Under the pieces are notes generated by a model that was not told where the DNA came from, searched no databases, and saw nothing but the letters and a program-made list of their open reading frames with translations. This document shows, piece by piece, positions 42,331 through 48,387 of a stretch of 48,387 bases of DNA; the stretch's first letter is position 1, and every line of letters starts with the position of its first letter. A program made the position numbers and the translations under genes. Origin of the DNA: Streptomyces ochraceiscleroticus (GTDB taxonomy: Bacteria > Actinomycetota > Actinomycetes > Streptomycetales > Streptomycetaceae); the NCBI RefSeq assembly GCF_000720485.1, contig NZ_JOAX01000044.1:1-48387 (forward strand), in the 5' to 3' direction.

Positions 42331-43601
42331 GAGGGACATCGAAGAACCGGCGCGCGCCCACGGGCGCCGACGGCGAGAAGTCCACTGCCCGCAGGCCGCG
42401 CCCGGCCGACCTCGCACAGGGCTGCAGGACCTTCCTCGAGGACGTCAGGAACCGGCTGAGCGCCGGCGAACTCGGCGCCGTCCCGGTCGTCCTGGGGCTC
42501 GTCGTCATCTGGATCATCTTCCAAGCCCTCAACGGTGCCTTCCTCTCGCCGCGCAATCTGTCCAATCTCAGCTTGGACATCGTCGGCACGGGCCTGATCG
42601 CGGTGGGCATCGTCTTCGTGCTGCTGATCGCGGAGCTCGATCTGTCGGTCGGTTCGGTCAGCGGACTCGCGGCGGCCGTGTTTGCCGTGCTGAGCGTGCG
42701 CAACGGCATGCCGGAATGGCTGGCACTCCTCATCGCGGTGCTCACGGGGGCGGCCATCGGGGCGGTCCATGGGTTCTTCGTCGCCAGGGTGGGGGTGCCG
42801 TCCTTCGTCGTCACCCTCGCGGGACTGCTCGCCTGGAACGGACTGATGCTCTACGTCCTGGGCGCGAGCGGCACCGTCAACCTCGACGACCAGGGGCTGG
42901 TCGCCACGCTGACCAGTTACTACTTCAGTCATGCGGCGGCCGCCTACGGCCTGGCGGCGGTCGGCTCGATCGTGTTCTTCCTGGCCTCCTACCAGGAGGC
43001 GCGGCGCCGTAAGACCGCCGGAGTACCGTCCCGGCCGCTCAGGGAGATCGCCGTGCGCACGGCGCTGCTCGCGGTGATCGCATTCGCCGCGGCCGCCGTG
43101 CTGAACCAGTTCCAGGGCCTGCCGCTCGCCCTCCTGATCTTCCTCCTGATCATCGTCTGCCTGGACTTCGCCCTGCGCCGGACACCGTACGGGCGGCAGG
43201 TCTTCTCCCTCGGCGGCGGCATCGAGGCGGCCCGCCGCGCCGGCATCAACGTGGTGTGGGTACGGATCTCGGTCTTCATGGTGTCCGGGACGATGGCCGC
43301 GATCGGCGGCCTCTTCCTCGCCTCGCGCATCACCTCGGCGAGCCAGACCTCCGGCTCCGGCAACCTGCTGCTGAACGCCATCGCCGCGGCCGTCATCGGC
43401 GGCACCAGCCTCTACGGCGGGCGGGGCAGGACCTGGTCCGCCCTGCTGGGCATCCTGGTCATCCAGTCGATCGCCTCCGGCATGGCCCTCCTGGGCATCC
43501 AGGCCGCCGTCCAGTTCATGATCACCGGCGGAGTGCTCCTCGCAGCCGTCGTCCTCGACTCACTCACACGCCGCTCCCAGAGGGCCCGCGGCCGGGCCTG
43601 A
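42321..43601 (+). CDS. Sugar ABC transporter permease (XylH/RbsC type)
   Basis: 426 residues with about ten hydrophobic helices. It has the branched-chain/ribose permease core (LIAELDLSVGSVSGLAAAV, GVPSFVVTLAGLLAWNG, and RISVFMVSGTMAAIGGLFLASR, then AAVIGGTSLYGGRGRTWSALLGILV). An N-terminal 50-residue hydrophilic stretch precedes the first helix and is longer than in RbsC. GTG 42321 lies within the ATPase gene, so the two are co-translated. The substrate is probably a pentose, given the GH127 gene that follows. Confidence 0.95.
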   Translation: MAVRGTSKNRRAPTGADGEKSTARRPRPADLAQGCRTFLEDVRNRLSAGELGAVPVVLGLVVIWIIFQALNGAFLSPRNLSNLSLDIVGTGLIAVGIVFVLLIAELDLSVGSVSGLAAAVFAVLSVRNGMPEWLALLIAVLTGAAIGAVHGFFVARVGVPSFVVTLAGLLAWNGLMLYVLGASGTVNLDDQGLVATLTSYYFSHAAAAYGLAAVGSIVFFLASYQEARRRKTAGVPSRPLREIAVRTALLAVIAFAAAAVLNQFQGLPLALLIFLLIIVCLDFALRRTPYGRQVFSLGGGIEAARRAGINVVWVRISVFMVSGTMAAIGGLFLASRITSASQTSGSGNLLLNAIAAAVIGGTSLYGGRGRTWSALLGILVIQSIASGMALLGIQAAVQFMITGGVLLAAVVLDSLTRRSQRARGRA

Positions 43602-43669
43602 CCATCGACTGTCCTCCGGCCTCACTCACGTCGCACACGCCCCGCCAGAAAGAGGACCTGCGCGGGGCG

Positions 43670-43698
43670 TTGACGCCTCTACGTGTCGACCCTATCTT
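43670..43698 (+). promoter_or_regulatory. Strong candidate promoter of the GH127 gene
   Basis: TTGACG at 43670-43675 and TATCTT at 43693-43698 are 17 bases apart, close to the sigma-70/HrdB consensus. It lies 85 nt upstream of the GH127 start, after the permease stop, giving that gene its own transcription start near 43705. Confidence 0.6.
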
Positions 43699-43701
43699 CC
43701 A

Positions 43702-43736
43702 GTCCGAAGTCACGTACGGCGTTCGATATTTCGGAC
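43702..43736. promoter_or_regulatory. Inverted repeat at the GH127 transcription start
   Basis: GTCCGAA (43702-43708) and TTCGGAC (43730-43736) are perfect 7-bp arms separated by 21 bases. They overlap the predicted start point of the promoter just upstream, a position suited to a repressor or to a leader hairpin. Confidence 0.4.
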
Positions 43737-43782
43737 GTGAGGTCGCGGGAACCGTGAGACGGATGCGTGAGGAGAAGGTGCG

Positions 43783-46335
43783 TTGCGGAGACTCATACAG
43801 TCCTCCCTGGACAGACGGCACTTCATTGCGACGGCAGCCGGAAGCGCCGCGGCGGTGGTGATCAGTACGACGAGCAGCGGTACGGCTCACGCGAGCGCCC
43901 CGGGCGGCGCCGCGAGCGGGCAGCGGGTCCTGGCCGGGCCCGTACGGCCCTTCTCTCTCGGCGCGGTGAAGCTGCTTCCCGGCGCGTTCCAGGACAACCA
44001 GGCGCGCAACACCGCCTACCTGCACTTCGTCGACATCGACCGGATGCTGCACACCTTCCGCCGCAACGTCGGCCTGCCGAGCAGCGCGCAGCCGTGCGGG
44101 GGATGGGAGGCCCCCGACTGCGAGCTGCGTGGCCACAGCACCGGCCACCTGCTGTCCGGACTCGCCCTCACCTGTGCCAACACCGGGGACGAAGCGCTGC
44201 GCGACAAGGGACGGAAGCTGGTCGCAACGCTCGCCGAGTGTCAGGCCGCCTCGCCGAAGTCCGGATACGGCAAGGGGTACCTGTCGGCGTTCCCGGAGAG
44301 CTTCTTCGACCGGCTCGAGGCCGGTACCGCGGTATGGGCGCCGTACTACACCATCCACAAGATCATGGCCGGGCTCGTCGACCAGTACCGGCTGGCGGGC
44401 AACGAGCAGGCCCTCGAGGTCGTACTGCGCAAGGCCGCATGGGTGGACGCGCGCACGGCCGGGCTGAGCCACGAACACATGCAGCGCGTGCTGGAGACCG
44501 AGTTCGGTGGCATGAACGACGTCCTGGCCGATCTGCACGAAATCACCGGGGACGCGAAGTGGCTGGAGGTCGCCGATCGGTTCACCCACGCCCGCGTCTT
44601 CGACCCGCTCGCGAAGAACGAGGACCGGCTCGCCGGCCTGCACGCCAACACCCAGATCCCGAAGATGGTCGGCGCCATCCGGCTGTGGGAGGAGGGCCTG
44701 GACGACCGGTACCGCACCATCGCCGAGAACTTCTGGCAGCTCGTCACCGACCATCACACCTACGTCATCGGCGGCAACAGCAACGGCGAGGCGTTCCACG
44801 AACCGGACGCCATCGCCTCCCAGCTGTCCAACAACACGTGCGAGAACTGCAACAGCTACAACATGCTCAAGCTCACCCGGCTGATGCACTTCCACTCGCC
44901 GGAGCGCACGAACCTGCTCGACTACTACGAGCGCACCCTGTTCAACCAGATGCTCGGCGAGCAGGACCCGGATTCCGAGCACGGCTTCAACATCTACTAC
45001 ACCGGTCTGGCGCCGGGGGCGTTCAAGCAGCAGCCGTCCTTCATGGGCAAGGACCCCAACGCCTACTCCACGGACTACGACAACTTCTCCTGCGACCACG
45101 GCAGCGGCATGGAGACGCACGCCAAGTTCGCGGACACCATCTACACGCACAGCGCCGACACCCTGCTGGTCAACCTCTTCCTCCCCTCCGAGGTGCATTG
45201 GGAGGAGAAGGGCATCACCTGGCGCCAGACGACCGGCTTCCCCGACCGACCCTCGACCACCCTCACCGTCGCCTCCGGCGCGGCGGAACACCGGCTGCAC
45301 ATCCGTATCCCGGCCTGGGCCTCCGACGCGCGGGTCAAGTTGAACGGCCGTACGCTCCCGGACCGCCCCCGACCCGGCACCTGGCTGGTGCTGAACCGCT
45401 CATGGCGTACGGGAGACCGGGTCGAGGTGGCGCTGCCGATGCGCCTGCGGATCGAGCCGACGCCGGACGACCCGGACGTGCAGGCAGTGCTGTACGGACC
45501 GGTGGTACTGGCCGGGGGGTACGGCGACCGCGACGCGATGCGCATGCCGCGGCTGGACACGAAGTCCGTGAAAAGGCAGGCGGCCGACCCGATGCGGTTC
45601 ACCGCCCGCGCCGACGGTGAAACCGTCACACTCCTGCCGGTCGCGCGGACGCACCACCAGCACTACACCGTCTACTGGCTGACGGGCGAACCGCCGTCCC
45701 CGCCCCCGGTGTTCGCGGCCTGGCACCGCTTCGACGAGACATCCGGGACAACGGCCGCCGACGCCACAGGCAACGGCAGGACCGCCCAGTTGGCGGGCGG
45801 CGCCTCGTGGACCACGGGGAAGACCGGGAGTGCGGTGTCCCTGAACGGGGCGGACGGGCACGTGAAGCTCGCGGCGGACCTCCTCGCGGGCGCCTCCGCG
45901 TACACCGTCGCGACCTGGGTCAGGCTCGACGGGCAGCCGGCGGCCTGGTCCCGGATCTTCGACTTCGGCACCGGCGTGACGGCGAACATGTTCCTGACCC
46001 CGCTCAGCGATGACGGGAAACTCCGGTACGCCATCACCGCCGGAGGGGGCGGGTCCGAGCAGCGCATCGACGCCGATCCGCTGCCGACGGGGGAGTGGGT
46101 GCACGTCGCCGTGGCGTACGGGGACGGCACGGCCGTGCTGTACGTGGACGGCCGCGAGGCGGGCCGCAACGACAAGGTCACCGTCGAGCCCGGTTGGTTC
46201 GGCAACCACATCCCCGCCGCGTACATCGGCAAGTCGCAGTACTCCGACCCGTACCTCAAGGCGGCGGTCGACGACTTCCGTGTGTACGGAAAGACGCTGA
46301 CCGCCGCTGAGATCGCGTCCCTGGCGCTGGGCTGA
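43783..46335 (+). CDS. Tat-exported GH127-family glycosidase (beta-L-arabinofuranosidase-like) with LamG domain
   Basis: 850 residues. A twin-arginine leader (LDRRHFIATAAGSAAAVV) and an Ala-rich cleavage region come first. A DUF1680/GH127 domain spans about 55-620: PGAFQDNQARN, CELRGHSTGHLLSGLAL, the ETEFGGMNDVLADL Glu region (about 238-252) and NNTCENCNSYNMLKL (C353, C356) with the Cys of the metal/nucleophile site. A LamG/concanavalin-like domain covers about 640-850 (YTVATWVRLDGQPA, then AVDDFRVYGKTLTAAEI). GH127 enzymes cleave beta-L-arabinofuranosides from plant glycoproteins or glycans. TTG 43783 has GGAGAAGG four to five bases before it. Its product feeds pentose to the upstream importer, by inference. 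Confidence 0.9.
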   Translation: MRRLIQSSLDRRHFIATAAGSAAAVVISTTSSGTAHASAPGGAASGQRVLAGPVRPFSLGAVKLLPGAFQDNQARNTAYLHFVDIDRMLHTFRRNVGLPSSAQPCGGWEAPDCELRGHSTGHLLSGLALTCANTGDEALRDKGRKLVATLAECQAASPKSGYGKGYLSAFPESFFDRLEAGTAVWAPYYTIHKIMAGLVDQYRLAGNEQALEVVLRKAAWVDARTAGLSHEHMQRVLETEFGGMNDVLADLHEITGDAKWLEVADRFTHARVFDPLAKNEDRLAGLHANTQIPKMVGAIRLWEEGLDDRYRTIAENFWQLVTDHHTYVIGGNSNGEAFHEPDAIASQLSNNTCENCNSYNMLKLTRLMHFHSPERTNLLDYYERTLFNQMLGEQDPDSEHGFNIYYTGLAPGAFKQQPSFMGKDPNAYSTDYDNFSCDHGSGMETHAKFADTIYTHSADTLLVNLFLPSEVHWEEKGITWRQTTGFPDRPSTTLTVASGAAEHRLHIRIPAWASDARVKLNGRTLPDRPRPGTWLVLNRSWRTGDRVEVALPMRLRIEPTPDDPDVQAVLYGPVVLAGGYGDRDAMRMPRLDTKSVKRQAADPMRFTARADGETVTLLPVARTHHQHYTVYWLTGEPPSPPPVFAAWHRFDETSGTTAADATGNGRTAQLAGGASWTTGKTGSAVSLNGADGHVKLAADLLAGASAYTVATWVRLDGQPAAWSRIFDFGTGVTANMFLTPLSDDGKLRYAITAGGGGSEQRIDADPLPTGEWVHVAVAYGDGTAVLYVDGREAGRNDKVTVEPGWFGNHIPAAYIGKSQYSDPYLKAAVDDFRVYGKTLTAAEIASLALG

Positions 46336-46349
46336 CGCACCGCCCATCC

Positions 46350-46386
46350 CGCCAACGGCCGGACTCACGGAGTACGGCCGTTGGCG
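46350..46386 (+). terminator. Terminator of the GH127 gene
   Basis: Perfect 12-bp arms CGCCAACGGCCG (46350-46361) and CGGCCGTTGGCG (46375-46386), with an inner ACTC/GAGT pairing, make a long hairpin 15 nt after the stop codon. This separates the GH127 gene from the GMC gene. Confidence 0.85.
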
Positions 46387-46452
46387 AGACGGGTGATCCC
46401 CAGCGCTTCTACTGTTTCCCGCAGTGGTACGACGTTGTGGGAGGGGATCGTC

Positions 46453-47976
46453 ATGGTGGAGCCGCGCGCTGAGCACGACTTCGTGGTGGTGGGGGCCGGG
46501 TCGGCCGGCAGTGTGATCGTCCGGCGTTTGCTGGACGCGGGCCACTCGGTCCACGTTCTGGAGGCCGGACCGGTCGACGACGACGAGCGGGTGCACAGCC
46601 CGCAGGGCTGGCCGCTGCTGCTGCAATCACCCTTGGACTGGGCAGCCATGACGGTGCCTCAGAAACATGCCAACAACCGGTCGCTGTTCTGGCCGCGAGG
46701 CAAGGTGCTGGGCGGATCGAGTTCGCTCAACGGAATGATCTACATACGCGGGCACCGCAGCGACTACGACGCGTGGGCGTACGAGGGGTGCACCGGCTGG
46801 GACTGGGACAGCGTGCTGCCCCTGTTCAAGCGGTCGGAGGACCATGTCGACGGCGAGAGCGCGTGGCACGGCAAGGGCGGTCCCTTACCCGTCAGCAGGA
46901 TCACCGAACCGCACCCGACCGCGACCGCCTTCGTCGAGGCCGCAATCGCCCTCGGGCACGAGCGGACGGACGACTTCAACGGCGACGACATGGTCGGCGT
47001 CGGTTTCAACCACGCGACCGTCCGTGACGGGCGCCGCATGAGCGCCTGGCAGAGCTTCGTCGTCCCGGTGCGGGACAGCCCTTCCCTGACCGTGACCACC
47101 GGTGCCCGCGTACACCGGGTCCTGCTCGAAGACGGCCGGGCGGTCGGAGTGGAGTACGCCGCGGAGGGACGCCTGCACCGCGCCCATGCCGCCGCCGAGG
47201 TGGTACTCAGCGGCGGTGTCATCGGCTCGGCGCAGGCCCTGCTGCTGTCCGGCATCGGCCCCGCCGCGCACCTGCGCGAGGTCGGCGTCGACATCGCCGT
47301 TGACCTGCCGGGCGTCGGCGAGAACCTGCACGACCATCTGCTCGTCAGCAACGTGTACGAGGCGTCCCGTCCGCTGCCGCCCGGAAAGGCGAACCTGCTC
47401 GAAAGCCAGCTCTTCACCTCCACCGACCCGCGCCGCCCCGGCCCCGACCTGCAGCCGCTGTTCCTGCACCTGGTCTACCCCGCCGAGTCGTACCCCGTGC
47501 CGGAGCACGGCTACACCATCGCCCCGGGCATCGTCAGGCCGCTGTCCCGCGGCACGCTGCGGCTCGCCTCGGCCGACCCGGAGGCCGCGCCGCTGCTGGA
47601 CCCGAACGTCCTCGCTGAGCGGTACGACCTCGAAGCGCTGGTCGACGCCGTGGAGTTGTGCCGGGAGATCGGGGGCCAGCGGGCCTTCGACGCCTGGCGC
47701 AAGGCGGAAGTGGCACCGGGCCCCGAGGCCCGCACCCGGGACGACCTGCGGGAGTACGTACGGCGCGCGGTCGGCACGTACCACCATCAGGTCGGCACCT
47801 GCAGGATGGGCCAGGACAACCTCGCCGTCGTGGACCCCGAGCTGCGCGTTCACGGCGTGCAGGGTTTGCGCGTGGCGGACGCCTCGATCATGCCGTCCGT
47901 CCCCTCCGGCAACACCAACGCCCCGTCGATCATGATCGGCGAAAAGGCTTCCGATCTGCTCCTTGCTGCTTCCTGA
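46453..47976 (+). CDS. GMC-family FAD oxidoreductase (choline/alcohol dehydrogenase-like)
   Basis: 507 residues. The dinucleotide-binding motif FVVVGAGSAGSVIVRRLLDAGH is at the N-terminus (core VVGAGSAGSV). GKVLGGSSSLNGMIYIRG is the first GMC signature and SGGVIGSAQALLLSGIGP the second. The C-terminal catalytic region has YHHQVGTCRMG (His) and SGNTNAPSIMIGEKA (Asn). It oxidises an alcohol or sugar to an aldehyde or lactone with FAD and is cytoplasmic. ATG 46453 has GGAGGGG seven bases upstream. It follows a terminator, so it is its own unit. The substrate is unknown; an arabinose-derived or other primary alcohol is possible. Confidence 0.93.
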   Translation: MVEPRAEHDFVVVGAGSAGSVIVRRLLDAGHSVHVLEAGPVDDDERVHSPQGWPLLLQSPLDWAAMTVPQKHANNRSLFWPRGKVLGGSSSLNGMIYIRGHRSDYDAWAYEGCTGWDWDSVLPLFKRSEDHVDGESAWHGKGGPLPVSRITEPHPTATAFVEAAIALGHERTDDFNGDDMVGVGFNHATVRDGRRMSAWQSFVVPVRDSPSLTVTTGARVHRVLLEDGRAVGVEYAAEGRLHRAHAAAEVVLSGGVIGSAQALLLSGIGPAAHLREVGVDIAVDLPGVGENLHDHLLVSNVYEASRPLPPGKANLLESQLFTSTDPRRPGPDLQPLFLHLVYPAESYPVPEHGYTIAPGIVRPLSRGTLRLASADPEAAPLLDPNVLAERYDLEALVDAVELCREIGGQRAFDAWRKAEVAPGPEARTRDDLREYVRRAVGTYHHQVGTCRMGQDNLAVVDPELRVHGVQGLRVADASIMPSVPSGNTNAPSIMIGEKASDLLLAAS

Positions 47977-47993
47977 CGCCGCTTCCTGACGCC
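47968..47993. repeat. 13-bp tandem duplication at the GMC stop codon
   Basis: GCTTCCTGACGCC (47968-47980) is repeated exactly at 47981-47993. The TGA in the first copy is the stop of the GMC gene and the second copy contributes a second TGA. It is a simple slippage repeat. Confidence 0.75.
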
Positions 47994-48023
47994 ATTCGCT
48001 CGCAGCCGAGGGCGCTGAATGCG

Positions 48024-48037
48024 CCGGCCGCGGCCGG
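48024..48037. terminator. Possible hairpin between GMC and carboxylase genes
   Basis: CCGGCCG-CGGCCGG is a perfect 14-bp palindrome 48 nt past the GMC stop and 86 nt past the end of the convergent carboxylase gene. The loop is tight, so its terminator role is uncertain. Confidence 0.3.
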
Positions 48038-48122
48038 TACGGGGGCACGGCAAGGCCATGTGGGCCGAGCAGCCCCTCGTACCGGCGGAAGTCGACCGCG
48101 CGGCGCTCCTGTGAACCGTGCG

Positions 48123-48387
48123 TCAGTCCTTGATTTCGCAGATGACGGCGCCGGCGGTGAGGGAGGCGCCGATCTCGGCGGACAGGCCCTTGATGGTGCC
48201 GGAGCGGTGCGCGTTCAGCGGCTGTTCCATCTTCATGGCCTCCAGGACGACGACGAGGTCGCCTTCCTTGACCTCCTGGCCCTCCTCGACCGCGATCTTG
48301 ACGATGGTGCCCTGCATGGGGGAGGCGAGGGCGTCGCCGGAGGCGGCGGAGCCGGACTTCTTGGACGCCTTGCGCTTGGGCTTGGCG
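48123..48387 (-). CDS. Acyl-CoA carboxylase alpha chain, BCCP C-terminal end (partial)
   Basis: The last 88 residues of a biotin-dependent acetyl-/propionyl-CoA carboxylase alpha subunit; the gene continues beyond the window. A Lys/Ala/Ser-rich linker ([17 protein letters not shown]) leads to the biotinyl domain: [18 protein letters not shown], then [17 protein letters not shown] with the biotinylated Lys in EAMKM, and the end [10 protein letters not shown]. The linker plus BCCP arrangement is that of AccA1/AccA2 of Streptomyces, which combine biotin carboxylase and carrier. It serves malonyl- or methylmalonyl-CoA supply. Confidence 0.93.
   Translation of the reverse strand, partial: AKPKRKASKKSGSAASGDALASPMQGTIVKIAVEEGQEVKEGDLVVVLEAMKMEQPLNAHRSGTIKGLSAEIGASLTAGAVICEIKD

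Overview
The window is high-GC DNA with codon use, gene families and start-codon habits of a Streptomyces-type actinomycete. Hopanoid-linked isoprenoid genes, a conservon (cvnABCD), a whiJ-like XRE/DUF397/ATPase cluster and an SCO2400-family protein all point there. The window is fully chromosomal in style. I see no phage or plasmid genes and no CRISPR array. The only mobile-element trace is a decayed integrase/transposase remnant beside a tRNA-Pro gene.

Layout. 1-3550: tail of a hopanoid/MEP operon (ispG end, dxs, class III aminotransferase of the HpnO type), followed by a serpin. 4821-13896: housekeeping and regulatory genes: tyrosine phosphatase, SGNH hydrolase, a whiJ-like developmental regulator set with an S-adenosylmethionine methyltransferase, a PfkB kinase, an AlkB-like dioxygenase, a GNAT protein and a NAPE-PLD-like metallo-beta-lactamase hydrolase. 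14099-18202: a complete conservon with a GAF protein, closed by a 20-bp perfect hairpin. 18305-26500: acyl-CoA dehydrogenase, Tat-exported propeller-amidohydrolase, alpha/beta hydrolase, a two-gene (split) transketolase and a YiaA-type membrane protein. The transketolase pair starts at what looks like a MerR/SoxR-type leaderless promoter.

26674-34597 is the accessory block. It runs tRNA-Pro(GGG), integrase remnant, a cupin-PfpI-HAD operon, an MFS exporter, relics of zwf and opcA, three Hsp31/DJ-1-type genes and a LysR regulator. Four DJ-1/PfpI superfamily genes in about 5.5 kb, together with a cupin and a HAD phosphatase-like protein, form the best candidate here for an undescribed system. 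A small-molecule or reactive-carbonyl repair pathway is possible, but that function is inference.

34882-47976 is a carbohydrate locus. It holds an SCO2400-family protein, two tandem paralogous sugar-binding lipoproteins, a GAF/PAS/SpoIIE phosphatase placed directly ahead of a xylose/ribose-type ABC ATPase and permease, a Tat-exported GH127 (beta-L-arabinofuranosidase family) with a LamG domain and its own strong promoter, and a GMC oxidoreductase. The window ends in the BCCP tail of an acyl-CoA carboxylase alpha chain. All functions are read from sequence motifs and family knowledge; no database search was possible.
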